Source: Thermoactinospora rubra (GTDB taxonomy: Bacteria; Actinomycetota; Actinomycetes; Streptosporangiales; Streptosporangiaceae). Taken from it: DNA of 64,000 nt. Location of the stretch: NCBI RefSeq assembly GCF_002093975.1, contig NZ_MSZZ01000023.1, positions 62,001-126,000 of the forward strand, read 5' to 3'. Under the pieces are notes generated by a model. It did not search any database. It was not told the origin of the DNA and saw nothing but the letters and a program-made list of their open reading frames with translations. Below are positions 51,751 to 60,918 of this stretch, piece by piece. Each line of letters starts with the position of its first letter. Position 1 is the stretch's first letter. A program made the translations under genes and the position numbers.

Positions 51751-52883
51751 GTCTCACACTGTCGGACGCCCGCATCGTCACCCCGGACGGCGTTCACGAG
51801 GGCTGGCTGACCATCGAGGACGGCCGGATCACGCACATCGGCCGCGGAGCAGCCCCCGGCCCCGGTCACAGCCTGGGCGGACGGCACGTCGTGCCGGGAT
51901 TCGTGGACATCCACAACCACGGCGGCGCGGGCAGCTCCTTCCCCTCCGGCGACCAGGACGCCGCGCGGCGGGCCGTCGCGCTGCACGAACGGCACGGCAC
52001 CACGGCGATGGTGGCCAGCCTGGTCACCGGCTCGCTGGAGGAGCTGACCGCGGCCACGGAGGCGCTGGCCGAGCTGTGCCAGGACGGGCTGCTGGCGGGC
52101 ATCCACTTCGAGGGCCCCTACATCGCCAGGGCCCGCTGCGGCGCGCACAACCCGGCGCTGCTGCGCGACCCCTCGGTCGAGGAGGTCGACCGGTTGGTGA
52201 AGGCCGGTCACGGTCACGTGCGCATGCTCACCATCGCCGCCGAGCTGCCCGGCGCCCTGGACGTCATCCGCGCGGCCGTCGCCGGCGGCGTGGTGGTCGC
52301 ACTCGGCCACAGCGACGCCACCTACGACCAGACCCGCGAGGGCATCGACGCGGGTGCCACCGTGGCCACCCACCTCTACAACGCCATGCCCCCGCTCGGC
52401 CACCGCGCGCCCGGCCCGGTCGCCGCGCTGCTGGAGGACCCCCGGGTGACCGTCGAGCTCATCAACGACGGCGTCCACGTGCATCCCGCGATGCTGCGCC
52501 TGGCCTACGCCGTCGCGGGCCGCTCCCGCACCGCGCTGATCACCGACGCCATGGCCGCCACCGGGCTGGGCGACGGCTCCTACATGCTCGGCTCGATGGA
52601 GGTCGAGGTCTCCGGCGGGGTCGCGCGGCTGGTGGAGGGCGGGTCGATCGCCGGCAGCACGCTCACCATGGACGTCGCCTTCCGCCGCACCGTCCAGGAG
52701 GTCGGCCTGTCGCTGCCCGAGGCGGCCGAGACCGCCTCGCTCACCCCCGCCCGCGTGCTGGGGCTGGACGGCGAGATCGGCTCCATCGCCGTCGGCAAGC
52801 GCGCCGACCTCGTCGTGCTGACCGACGAGCTGGAGGTCGCCGCCGTCATGAAGGGCGGCGTCTGGGTACGGGAGCCCGCGTGA
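51747..52883 (+). CDS. nagA: N-acetylhexosamine-6-phosphate deacetylase (NagA/AgaA)
   Basis: A 378-residue amidohydrolase. Metal-site motifs are in order: DIHNHGG, HFEGPY (Glu), LGHSDA (His), THLYNAM (His) and the catalytic ITDAM (Asp). It removes acetate from N-acetylglucosamine- or N-acetylgalactosamine-6-phosphate. Given the tagatose-type kinase and aldolase downstream, the GalNAc (AgaA) role is at least as likely as GlcNAc. The gene is coupled at both ends by 4-base overlaps. Confidence 0.9.
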   Translation: MSLTLSDARIVTPDGVHEGWLTIEDGRITHIGRGAAPGPGHSLGGRHVVPGFVDIHNHGGAGSSFPSGDQDAARRAVALHERHGTTAMVASLVTGSLEELTAATEALAELCQDGLLAGIHFEGPYIARARCGAHNPALLRDPSVEEVDRLVKAGHGHVRMLTIAAELPGALDVIRAAVAGGVVVALGHSDATYDQTREGIDAGATVATHLYNAMPPLGHRAPGPVAALLEDPRVTVELINDGVHVHPAMLRLAYAVAGRSRTALITDAMAATGLGDGSYMLGSMEVEVSGGVARLVEGGSIAGSTLTMDVAFRRTVQEVGLSLPEAAETASLTPARVLGLDGEIGSIAVGKRADLVVLTDELEVAAVMKGGVWVREPA

Positions 52884-53800
52884 TCCTCACCGTGACGCTC
52901 AACGCCGCCCTCGACGTCACCTACGAGGTGCCCGGCGTCCAGTGGGGCGGCGTGAACCGCGTGCGGTCGGTCCACCGGCGCGCGGGCGGCAAGGGCGTCA
53001 ACGTCGCCCGCGTGCTGGCCGCGCTGGGCCAGGAGGTCCTGGTCCACGGCTTCGCCGGCGGCCCCACCGGCCAGGCGATCCGCGCCGACCTGGCCGCCTC
53101 CGGCCTGCCGGAGGCCATGGCGCCGATCGCCGCCGACTCCCGCTCCACGCTGGTCGTCGCGGAGGGCTCCCGCACCACCCTCCTCAACGAGCCGGGACCG
53201 GCCGTGACGGCGTCGGAGATCGACGAGTTCCTGCGCGCCTTCGACGGGCCGGCCCGCGACGCCGACGTGGTCGTGCTGTCGGGGAGCCTGCCTCCCGGGG
53301 TGCCGGAGGACTTCTACGCCACGCTCACGGCGCGGGCCAGCGAGCGCGGCGCGCGGGTCATCGTGGACGCCGACGGGGCCGCCCTCAGGCACGCCGCCCC
53401 CGGCTCGCCCTGCGTCGTCAAGCCCAACGCCGAGGAGCTCGCCAGGGCGGTGGACCTGCCCGGCGACAGGCGGCTGTCCTCGCTCGCGGCCGGGGCCGAG
53501 GCGCTGCGCGCGCTCGGCGCGGCGTCGGTGGTGGTCTCGCTGGGCGAGGAGGGCCTGTTCGCCGCGACCGGTGAGGGCGCCTTCCGCGTCCGCCTGCCGT
53601 ACCGGATCGAGGGCAACCCGACCGGCGCGGGCGACGCCCTGGTCGCCGGGCTGGCGCTGGGGCTGGCGGAGGGGACGGCGTGGCCGGACACCCTGCGGCG
53701 GGCCGCGGCCCTGGGCGCCGCCGCGGTGGCCGCCCCTGTCGCCGGCGACTTCGACCGCGGCGTCTACGCCGAGGTCCTTCCCAAGATCGTGATCGAGTAA
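52880..53800 (+). CDS. PfkB-family hexose-phosphate kinase (tagatose-6-P / fructose-1-P type)
   Basis: A 306-residue ribokinase-fold kinase of the LacC/FruK group. The start (V/M)ILTVTLNAALDVTYEVPG, then RAGGKGVNVARVL, SGSLPPGVP and the anion hole GNPTGAGDALVAG with catalytic Asp are all intact. LacC/AgaZ-type members phosphorylate tagatose-6-phosphate to tagatose-1,6-bisphosphate, the reaction needed between the SIS enzyme and the aldolase here. Sequence alone does not separate this from 1-phosphofructokinase. The GTG overlaps the nagA stop. Confidence 0.85.
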   Translation: MILTVTLNAALDVTYEVPGVQWGGVNRVRSVHRRAGGKGVNVARVLAALGQEVLVHGFAGGPTGQAIRADLAASGLPEAMAPIAADSRSTLVVAEGSRTTLLNEPGPAVTASEIDEFLRAFDGPARDADVVVLSGSLPPGVPEDFYATLTARASERGARVIVDADGAALRHAAPGSPCVVKPNAEELARAVDLPGDRRLSSLAAGAEALRALGAASVVVSLGEEGLFAATGEGAFRVRLPYRIEGNPTGAGDALVAGLALGLAEGTAWPDTLRRAAALGAAAVAAPVAGDFDRGVYAEVLPKIVIE

Positions 53801-53811
53801 GGAGATCGCCC

Positions 53812-54633
53812 ATGCCCCTCGTCGGAACCGGTGAGATCGTCGCGAGCAGCCCGGGCGGGGTGGGCGCGTTCAACGTGATCCTGCTCGAACACGCCACCGC
53901 CATCGTGGCGGGCGCGCAGCGGGCGGGCCGGCCCGTCATCCTGCAGATCAGCGAGAACTGCGTGCGCTACCACGGCGCGCTGGAGCCGATCGCACTGGCC
54001 GCCATGGCGGTCGCGCGGCGGGCCGAGGTGCCCGTGGCGGTCCACCTGGACCACGCCACCGAGCGCTCGCTCGTTGAGGAGGCCGTGGCGCTGGGCATCG
54101 GCTCGGTGATGTACGACGCCTCCGCCCTGCCCGACGCCGACAACGTCGCCTCGACGGCCGAGGTGGCCGCCTGGTGCCACGAGCGCGGCGTGTGGGTGGA
54201 GGCCGAGCTGGGCGAGGTCGGCGGCAAGGACGGGGTGCACGCGCCGGGCGCCCGCACCAAGCCGCACGAGGCCGTGGACTACGTGGCCCGCACGGGCGTG
54301 GACGCGCTGGCCGTGGCCGTGGGCACCTCCCACGCGATGACGACCAAGGAGGCCGTGCTCGACCTGGAGCTGATCGCCGACCTGCACCGGGCCGTCCCGG
54401 TGCCGCTGGTCCTGCACGGCTCCTCCGGCGTGCCCGACGAGACCCTCCGGCAGGCCGTACGGCGGGGCATGAAGAAGATCAACATCGCCACGCACCTCAA
54501 CAAGGCCTTCACCGGCGCGGTGCGCGACCACCTGGCCCGCGACGAGAAGGTCGTGGACCCGCGCAAGTACGTCGCCTCCGGCAGGGACGCCGTCGCCCGC
54601 GAGGTCGCCCACCTGCTGGAGGTGCTCAGCTGA
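53812..54633 (+). CDS. Class II ketose-bisphosphate aldolase (KbaY/GatY-like)
   Basis: A 273-residue zinc aldolase. AFNVILLEHA near the N-terminus, HLDHATE (catalytic Asp and zinc His) near 78, EAELGEVGGKDG near 130, GTSHAM (His), LHGSSGVPD and NIATHLN are the class II motifs. It splits tagatose- (or fructose-) 1,6-bisphosphate to DHAP and glyceraldehyde-3-phosphate and closes the pathway. aaggag lies 7 bases before ATG 53812. It overlaps the convergent epimerase gene by 8 bases. Confidence 0.87.
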   Translation: MPLVGTGEIVASSPGGVGAFNVILLEHATAIVAGAQRAGRPVILQISENCVRYHGALEPIALAAMAVARRAEVPVAVHLDHATERSLVEEAVALGIGSVMYDASALPDADNVASTAEVAAWCHERGVWVEAELGEVGGKDGVHAPGARTKPHEAVDYVARTGVDALAVAVGTSHAMTTKEAVLDLELIADLHRAVPVPLVLHGSSGVPDETLRQAVRRGMKKINIATHLNKAFTGAVRDHLARDEKVVDPRKYVASGRDAVAREVAHLLEVLS

Positions 54634-55456
54634 GACCCGCAGCGCGGACGGCGGCCAGGCAGCGCTCGACGGCCGGGCGCGGGTCCAGCGCGTAGGAGCC
54701 GTCTCCGAACAGCTCGAACGTCACCAGCCCGCGGTAGTCCCTGCGCCGGAACTCGGCCAGGTAGCCCGCCAGCGGCAGCTCGCCGTCGCCCCACGCCAGG
54801 TGCCCGGCGGGCCGCCCGTCGATGAGGTGCACGTGCCGCACCCGGTCGCCGAGCACGTCGAAGTAGCCGGCCACGGTGTCCCCCGCCGTGGCCATGCCGA
54901 CCGTGTCGAGCACCGCGCCCAGGGTCGGCACGCCCACCTCGCCAATCATCCTGGCCAGCGTGCGCACGTCGTTGACGAGGTTGGACTCCACCCGCTGGAG
55001 CGGTTCGAGCACGCACGAGACGCCCAGGCGGGCCGCGTAGGCGGCGATCTCCCCGATCGCGTCCACCGAGCGCCGCCACGCGGCCTCCACCGGCTCGTCC
55101 TCCGCGCCGCGCCCGGGCGTCAGCAGGAGCAGCCCGGCTTCGAGCTCCGCGCACAGCTCGGCGGCCCGGCGGAACATCGCGATGCCGGCGGCGCGCAGCC
55201 ACGTCGCCGGGGAGGCGACGTTGACCGGGTAGGCCACCTGCTCGGGCGTCAGGCACGCGACGGCGAGCCCGCGTGCCGCGGCGGCGCGCCGTACGGCCCG
55301 GGCCTCGGCGTCGCTCACCCGCGGGATGTGGAAGTGCGGCGCGACGCCCCACAGCTCCAGGCGGGTACGGCCCAGCGCCGCGGCGTCGTCGAGGAAGCGC
55401 TCCAGGCTGTGGTGCTGGTAGGCGAAGTTCGACCCGGTGATCTGCTCGAGGTTCAC
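54626..55456 (-). CDS. Sugar phosphate isomerase/epimerase-like TIM barrel (FrlC candidate)
   Basis: A 276-residue xylose-isomerase-like TIM barrel. LELWGVAPHFH, LLLTPGRG, CVLEPLQR (metal Glu), AVLDTVGM (Asp) and HVHLIDGRP, VTFELFGDG supply the usual metal ligands. In E. coli FrlC interconverts fructoselysine and psicoselysine; with FrlB- and FrlD-like genes and an ABC transporter here, that role is a good inference but unproven. The GTG start overlaps the permease stop (GTGA), as at the previous junction. Confidence 0.72.
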   Translation of the reverse strand: MNLEQITGSNFAYQHHSLERFLDDAAALGRTRLELWGVAPHFHIPRVSDAEARAVRRAAAARGLAVACLTPEQVAYPVNVASPATWLRAAGIAMFRRAAELCAELEAGLLLLTPGRGAEDEPVEAAWRRSVDAIGEIAAYAARLGVSCVLEPLQRVESNLVNDVRTLARMIGEVGVPTLGAVLDTVGMATAGDTVAGYFDVLGDRVRHVHLIDGRPAGHLAWGDGELPLAGYLAEFRRRDYRGLVTFELFGDGSYALDPRPAVERCLAAVRAAGLS

Positions 55457-56286
55457 TTTCCGATCCCGTCCGCGAGTCCCTTGACGATGTAGCGCTGGCC
55501 GAGGAAGAACAGCAGCACGACCGGCGCGGCGGCGATGACCATGCCCGCGAACACCACCGAGAAGTCGGTGCCGTGCTTGCTCATCAGGCTCATCAGCCCG
55601 ACCGGCAGCGTCTGCACGCCCGAGCCGCTGGTGAACACCATCGCGAACAGGTACTCGTTCCACGCGAACAGCACGTGCAGCATGACCGTCGAGATGATGA
55701 TCGGCTTGCACATGGGCAGGATGATCCGCCAGAACGCGGTCCACCGGCCCGCGCCGTCCACCTCGGCCGCCTCGTCCACCTCGCGCGGCAGGTCGATCAT
55801 GTAGGCGCGGATGAGGAAGGTCGTGAACGGCACGCGGAAGGCGGTGTAGAGGATCAGCAGCGCCCAGAAGCTGTTGTAGAGCCCCATCGCCTGGAACATC
55901 TTCACCAGCGGCACCAGCGCCACGGTCGGGGCGAGCATGAGCCCGCCGAGGATCAGGCCGGTGATGGTCTTGTTGAGCGGGATCGCCACCCGGGTCAGCC
56001 CGTAGGCGGCCCACGCGCTGACGAGCACGGTGGCCACGGTGGAGGTCACCGTGACCAGCACGCTGGTGGTGAGGTAGTCGCTCACCCCCCGGTTCCACGC
56101 CTTGCGGTAGCTGTCGAGGCTCCAGTCCACCGGCAGCGCGAACGGGTCGCCGAACAGCTCGGCGTTGGACTTGAAGCCGTTGAGCACCATCCACAGCAGC
56201 GGATAGACCACCACCACGACCAGCGCGAGCAGGAACGCCCACATGAACACGCGCGCTATCGCGCCGAGGAAGCCCACGCGGGTCAC
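55453..56286 (-). CDS. Carbohydrate ABC transporter permease (MalG type)
   Basis: A 277-residue inner-membrane permease with about six hydrophobic segments. The EAA loop reads EVDEAAEVDGAGRWTAFWRIILPMCKP (about 180-205), the MalG pattern. It pairs with the MalF-type permease whose stop overlaps its GTG start. The ATPase gene is not in the cluster, as is common in actinomycetes that share one MsiK-type ATPase among sugar importers. Confidence 0.9.
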   Translation of the reverse strand: MTRVGFLGAIARVFMWAFLLALVVVVVYPLLWMVLNGFKSNAELFGDPFALPVDWSLDSYRKAWNRGVSDYLTTSVLVTVTSTVATVLVSAWAAYGLTRVAIPLNKTITGLILGGLMLAPTVALVPLVKMFQAMGLYNSFWALLILYTAFRVPFTTFLIRAYMIDLPREVDEAAEVDGAGRWTAFWRIILPMCKPIIISTVMLHVLFAWNEYLFAMVFTSGSGVQTLPVGLMSLMSKHGTDFSVVFAGMVIAAAPVVLLFFLGQRYIVKGLADGIGK

Positions 56287-57170
56287 CAGTCCACCTTTCT
56301 GCGGCGCGCCACCCACAGCTGGGCCAGCGCGAGGGCGAGCGTGACCACGAAGATCACCGTGGCGATGGCGGCGGCGTAGCCGAAGTCGTTGCGGACGAAC
56401 CCGCTGCGGTACAGCCACGTGCCGAGCACCTGCGTGGAGTTGTCCGGCCCGCCGCTGGTCATCACCATGACCTCGTTGAACACCTGGAACGCGCCCGAGA
56501 TCGTGACCACGGTCATCAGCCCGGTCATCTCGCGCACCAGCGGGATCGTCACGTGGATGAGGCGGCGCACCGGCCCGGCCCCGTCGATGGCCGCGGCGCC
56601 GTAGATCTCGCCGGGGATGCGCTGGATCGCCACCGCGAACAGCAGCGTGGAGTAGCCGAAGCCCTGCCACTGGCTCATCGCGATCACGGCGTGCATGGCC
56701 GTGCTCTCCTGGCCGAGCCAGGGCTGGGCGAGCCCGCCCAGCCCGGCCGCCTCCAGCGCGTTGTTGAGCAGGCCCAGGTTCGGCTCGTAGACGAAGTAGA
56801 ACAGCAGGCCCGCCACGGTCAGCGAGATCGCCGACGGGACGAAGTAGACCGCCCGCAGCGCCCGCCGCCACCGCTCGCCGCGGACGCTCTCGATCAGCAC
56901 GGCCAGCAGCAGCGCGCCGAAGACCTGGAAGACGATCGAGAGCACCGCGTACAGCACGTTGTTGCCGAACGAGCCCCAGAAGACCGGGTCGTCGACCAGC
57001 TTGCGGTAGTTGTCGAGCCCCACGTACTGCTGGGCGCCGCTGTAGATGTCCCACTCCAGCGTGCTGAAGCCGAAGTTCTGCGCCAGCGGCAGGTAGACGA
57101 AGACGCCGACGAGCACGAGGGCGGGCAGCACCCACGCCAGCCCGAGCGACCTGCGGAGGACCGTGCGCAT
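56283..57170 (-). CDS. Carbohydrate ABC transporter permease (MalF type)
   Basis: A 295-residue permease with about six hydrophobic segments, starting with a helix near 10-30. The EAA loop is EIYGAAAIDGAGPVRRLIHVTIPLV (about 190-215). It forms the membrane channel with the MalG-type partner immediately downstream. The gap to the upstream binding-protein gene is 5 bases, so all are one operon. The substrate is inferred from neighbours to be a fructosamine or related sugar amine. Confidence 0.9.
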   Translation of the reverse strand: MRTVLRRSLGLAWVLPALVLVGVFVYLPLAQNFGFSTLEWDIYSGAQQYVGLDNYRKLVDDPVFWGSFGNNVLYAVLSIVFQVFGALLLAVLIESVRGERWRRALRAVYFVPSAISLTVAGLLFYFVYEPNLGLLNNALEAAGLGGLAQPWLGQESTAMHAVIAMSQWQGFGYSTLLFAVAIQRIPGEIYGAAAIDGAGPVRRLIHVTIPLVREMTGLMTVVTISGAFQVFNEVMVMTSGGPDNSTQVLGTWLYRSGFVRNDFGYAAAIATVIFVVTLALALAQLWVARRRKVDW

Positions 57171-57175
57171 GGCTC

Positions 57176-58494
57176 CTACTTGGCCGCCGAGGAGGCCTGG
57201 CGCACGCTCTCCAGCACCTGCTCGGCCGTCCTGGCCCCGGTGATCAGCGCCTCGCCGCCCGCGAGCCAGGCGTCGGCCACCTCGGGCACGGTGACGGTGT
57301 CGAGCCAGACCACCAGCCGCGGGGCCCGGTTGACCCGCTCGATCCCCTCGTAGACCGCCTTGCTGGAGGTCTGCTCGGTGACGGCGCCGACGACCGTGCT
57401 CGGCTGCCCGTACGGCGGAGCCGACAGCGTCTTGGCGTTCTCCAGCGTGGTGGCGACTTCATGAAGTCGATCGCCAGCGCGGCACGCGGCGACCTGGCGT
57501 TGATCAGGTAGCCCTCCGGCGCGCCCTCCAGCGCCTCGGGGTCGCCCGCCGCGCCCTGCGGCACCGGCAGCGGGAAGATGCCGAAGTCGCCGGGGTCGAG
57601 CGCCTTGTCCCCGACCGTGGTGTCGAACTCCAGGACCTCCTGGTAGTACATCGCGGCCTTGCCGCCGGAGAAGGCCTCCTGCGCCGAGGTGTACAGCACG
57701 CCGTTGGTGCCCGCCTTGGTGTCGGTGCACTGGTCGACCAGGGTCTTGAACTGCTTGAGCGCCGCCACGTAGCCGGGGTGGTCAAGCTTAGCCGTCGCGG
57801 GGTGGAAGTCGGCCTCCAGCGTGTCCTTCGGCACGTGGTAGGCGAACAGCTGCTGCAGGTAGTGCAGGGCGGGCCAGCCGTCCTTGTTGCCGAAGGCGAT
57901 CGGCTCATAGCCGGCCTGGCGCAGCTTGGCGCAGCTCGCGAGCAGTTCCTCGAAGCTCTTGGGCACCTCGACCCCGGCCTTGGCGAAGGCCGCCTTGCTG
58001 TAGCCCATGAACTTGCCGTTGTTGTACAGCGGGATGCCGTAGTACTTGCCGTCGTAGGCGAAGGCCTCCAGCGAGCCGCGGCCGAAGGTCCTGCCCCACT
58101 CGGTGTCCGGGCCGATGACCTTGGTCAGGTCGGCGGCGCGCCCGCCGCGGACGAAGTTCTCCGCCCAGTTGCCGGTCCAGGTGAAGTAGATGTCGGGCAG
58201 GGCGTTGGAGGCGGTGAGCGTCTTGGTCTTGTCCTTGATGCTCTGGTCGGTCTCCTGGATCAGCTCGACCTGCACGCCCGGGTGCCGCTGCCGGTACTTG
58301 GCGGCCAGGTCCGCGAAGTAGGACTCCAGCGGCTCGCCGGCGAACTTGGTGAGGATGCTCAGCGTGCCGGAGAACTCCGGCTTGGCGGCGACGTCGGCGG
58401 CGGGTCCGCTCGCCGTGCCGCCGGCACCGCCCGCACAGCCGGCGGCCAGCAGCGCCGAGCATCCGGCCAGCGCGATCAACGCGCGAGTGCGCAT
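57176..58494 (-). pseudogene. ABC sugar-binding lipoprotein with a single-base frameshift
   Basis: From ATG 58494 the protein is a normal family 1 solute-binding lipoprotein: lipobox LLAAGC (Cys 20), FSGTLSILTKF, YFTWTGNWAEN, FAYDGKYYGIPLYNN and so on, to residue about 345 (AIDFMK). Near 57457 the frame changes. The original frame runs into Arg/Pro-rich nonsense, while the next frame continues a good C-terminus (TLENAKTLSAPPYG to QASSAAK, stop 57176). One missing G after the ATGAAG restores it, and the total length (1319) is one short of a multiple of three. Both halves look conserved, so the change is recent or a read error. Confidence 0.78.
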
Positions 58495-58543
58495 GGGGGC
58501 TTCCTTTCTCGCGGCCTCGTTGCTGGGTGACTGTACAGCGGAT

Positions 58544-58559
58544 CTGATACCGGTACCAG
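58544..58559. promoter_or_regulatory. LacI-type operator, binding-protein side
   Basis: ctgataccggtaccag is a 16-bp palindrome with one mismatched pair. It shares the gataccggtat pattern with the perfect site 87 bases downstream (centre to centre). It lies 50 bases before the binding-protein start. Confidence 0.65.
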
Positions 58560-58631
58560 ACTCATTTCCAAGATTGTTGTTTTCCCTTTTGCTTGACGGT
58601 TTGGCGTTCCTGTGTCAGCGTGATCCCCGTG

Positions 58632-58645
58632 TGATACCGGTATCA
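58632..58645. promoter_or_regulatory. LacI-type operator, deglycase side
   Basis: tgataccggtatca is a perfect 14-bp palindrome with central CpG, 28 bases before the FrlB-like gene. Its pairing with 58544-58559 in the divergent gap suggests control of both arms by the LacI protein at 61982, perhaps with looping. Confidence 0.7.
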
Positions 58646-58673
58646 GTCCGGTTGCTTGAGAAAGGACGCGACG

Positions 58674-59681
58674 ATGCTCGGCTTCAACGAGCCCGAATTC
58701 CTCGCCCAGACCGCGAGCGCGGTCGCCCTGCGCCCGCACATCGAGGCGCTCGCCGACCGCCTGGCGGACGACGGGCTCGACGCCCTCCTCCTGGTCGGCG
58801 CGGGCGGCACCTACGCCCAGATGTGGCCGTACGAGCACCTCGCCCGGCGGCTGTCCGGACTCGACGTGCGCGCCGCCATCGCCGCCGAGCTGGTGGTCTC
58901 CGGCGACCGGGCGCTGTCGTCCGGCGGGAGGACCGCGGCGGTCTTCACCTCGGTCTCCGGCACCACCGACGACAGCATCCGGGCCATCGAGTACTGCAAG
59001 GCCGCCGGCGCCCACACGGTCGGCTTCACCGGCCAGGCCGACTCGCCCGTCGCCCGGCTCGTGGACGAGGCGTTCCTGACCGAGCCCAAGACCTGGCCCT
59101 TCGACGTCCAGATGCTCTACCTCATGGGCCGCCTGCTGGAGCGCCGCGGCGAGTTCGCCGGCTACGGCAAGCTCGCCGACGAGCTGGCCGGCATCCCGCA
59201 GGTCCTCCTCGAGGTCGCCAGGCAGGCCGAGCCGATGGCCGCGGCCTTCGCCGAGGCGCACAAGGAGACCGACTACTACTTCCTCGTCGGCGGCGGCAAC
59301 CTGTGGGGATTCACCTACCTGTACAGCATGTGCATCCTGGAGGAGATGCAGTGGCTGCGCACCACCCGCGTGCACAGCGCCGAGTTCTTCCACGGCTCGC
59401 TGGAGCTGCTGGAGCCCGACACCAGCGTGCTGGTCTTCCAGGGCGAGGACGAGACGCGCCCGCTCACCGACCGCGCCGAGGCCTTCGCCAAGCGCATCTC
59501 GCGCGACGTGACCGTGTTCGACACGCGCGACTATCCGCTGGAGGGCGTCAGCCCCGAGTTCCGCGGGCTGCTCGCGCCGCTCGTCCTCGACACCGTGATG
59601 GGCCGCGTCAGCAAGCACCTGGAGCGGGTCCGCGGCCACTCGCTGGAGCTGCGGCGCTACTACCGCGTCATGGACTACTGA
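58674..59681 (+). CDS. SIS-domain fructosamine-6-phosphate deglycase (FrlB-like)
   Basis: A 335-residue double SIS enzyme. LLVGAGGTYAQMWPYEHLARRL and TSVSGTTDDSI form the first SIS phosphate site. HSAEFFHGSLELLEPDTSVLVFQGEDETR and the end LERVRGHSLELRRYYRVMDY parallel E. coli FrlB in order and spacing. FrlB splits fructoselysine-6-phosphate to glucose-6-phosphate and the amine. The FrlD-like kinase that would make its substrate is the next gene in the same direction, now separated by a TnpB element. ATG 58674 has aaagga 9 bases upstream. Confidence 0.8.
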   Translation: MLGFNEPEFLAQTASAVALRPHIEALADRLADDGLDALLLVGAGGTYAQMWPYEHLARRLSGLDVRAAIAAELVVSGDRALSSGGRTAAVFTSVSGTTDDSIRAIEYCKAAGAHTVGFTGQADSPVARLVDEAFLTEPKTWPFDVQMLYLMGRLLERRGEFAGYGKLADELAGIPQVLLEVARQAEPMAAAFAEAHKETDYYFLVGGGNLWGFTYLYSMCILEEMQWLRTTRVHSAEFFHGSLELLEPDTSVLVFQGEDETRPLTDRAEAFAKRISRDVTVFDTRDYPLEGVSPEFRGLLAPLVLDTVMGRVSKHLERVRGHSLELRRYYRVMDY

Positions 59682-59685
59682 CGGG

Positions 59686-59830
59686 CTTGACTTCCTCCCC
59701 TCCCTGAAGGGAGGGGATTCCAACCGTCGCCGGTCGGCCTTCCTGCTTCACCGCCGGTCGCCCCGTCCGAGAGGACTCCCGTTGAGGTCTTACGCCAGCT
59801 CCACAGGCGTTTCAACTCTCCGCCAGCCCG
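59686..59830 (-). ncRNA. Predicted omega-RNA/reRNA of TnpB
   Basis: In characterised IS605 elements the guide RNA comes from the tnpB 3' end and right end, with the guide just outside the element. Here the 3' end of tnpB (59812 on), a 126-base non-coding tail and the strong hairpin 59696-59717 fit that layout. The guide would be read from about 59685 downward, matching the last codons of the FrlB-like gene. The RNA is inferred from family knowledge and structure only. Confidence 0.5.
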
Positions 59831-60918
59831 GCGGCGAGCAGGTTCTTCGCGGCGTTGACGTCCCGATCGTGGAACGCGCCGCAGGCGCACGTCCAGGTGC
59901 GGATGTTCAGCGGCATCGCCTTCTGCAGCGTCCCGCAGGCCGAGCACAGCTTGGAGGAGGGGAACCAGCGGTCCACCGCCACCAGGGTGCGGCCGTACCA
60001 GGCCGCCTTGTACTCCAGCATCGAACGGAGTTCCCGCCAGCTCACATCCGAGATGGCGCGGGCCAGGCGGCCGTTCTTGACCATGGTGCGCACGGTGAGG
60101 TTTTCCACGGCGATCACTTGGTTCTCGCGAACAAGCCGTGTGGTGACCTTGTGCAAGTGGTCGCGCCGCCGGTCGGCGATCCGGGCGTAGATGTGGGCCA
60201 CCCGCATCCGGGCCTTGGCCCGGTTGTTCGACCCCTTGGCCGTGCGGGCCAGCGCCCGCTGCGCCTTGGCCAACGCGCGCCGATCGCGACGCTCATGGCG
60301 CGGGTTGACGATCTTCTCGCCGGTCGAGAGCGTGGCCAAGGCTGTGATGCCCGCATCCACCCCCACCGCCTGCCGGGCCGGCGGCAGCAGGGCGATCTTC
60401 TCCTCCACCAGGAGGGAGACGAACCAGCGCCCCGCCGCGTCACGGGACACCGTCACGGTGGACGGCTCGGCCCCCTCCGGCAGGGGCCGCGACCACACGA
60501 TGGCCAGCGGCGCCTCCATCTTCGCCAGCGTGAGCCGGCCCTCGCGCCAGCGGAACGCCGAGCGGGTGTACTCCGCCGACGCCCGCGACTTCTTGCGAGA
60601 CTTGAAGGTGGGGTACTTGGCGCGGCGGGCAAAGAAGTTCGCGAAGGCCGCCTGCAGGTGCCGCAGCGCCTGCTGGAGTGGCACGGACGACACCTCGGCC
60701 AGGAACGCCAACTCCGGCGTCTTCTTCCATCGGGTGAGCGCTGCGGAGGACTCCACGTAGGAGACACGGCGCCCTTCCAGCGTGTAGGCGCGGGTGCGAT
60801 CCTCCAGTGCCTTGTTGTAGACGTAGCGGACGCAACCGAAGGTCCGGGCAAGCTCTTCGGCCTGCTCCGGGGTCGGGTAGAAGCGGTACTTGTAGGCCCG
60901 CTTCACGATCTGCGCCAC
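59812..60918 (-). CDS. tnpB: TnpB RNA-guided endonuclease of IS200/IS605
   Basis: A 368-residue TnpB (OrfB, IS1341 type). An N-terminal helix-turn-helix-like region starts KRAYKYRFYPTPEQ. The RuvC domain has D188 (VGVDAGI), E272 (VIAVENL) and D351/D353 (HDRDVNAAKN), and a zinc ribbon sits between (C325, C328, C344, C346). All catalytic and zinc residues are intact, so the nuclease could be active. It is antisense to the surrounding sugar operon. Members cut DNA at a TAM plus guide and help keep the transposon in place. Confidence 0.92.
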   Translation of the reverse strand: MAQIVKRAYKYRFYPTPEQAEELARTFGCVRYVYNKALEDRTRAYTLEGRRVSYVESSAALTRWKKTPELAFLAEVSSVPLQQALRHLQAAFANFFARRAKYPTFKSRKKSRASAEYTRSAFRWREGRLTLAKMEAPLAIVWSRPLPEGAEPSTVTVSRDAAGRWFVSLLVEEKIALLPPARQAVGVDAGITALATLSTGEKIVNPRHERRDRRALAKAQRALARTAKGSNNRAKARMRVAHIYARIADRRRDHLHKVTTRLVRENQVIAVENLTVRTMVKNGRLARAISDVSWRELRSMLEYKAAWYGRTLVAVDRWFPSSKLCSACGTLQKAMPLNIRTWTCACGAFHDRDVNAAKNLLAAGLAES

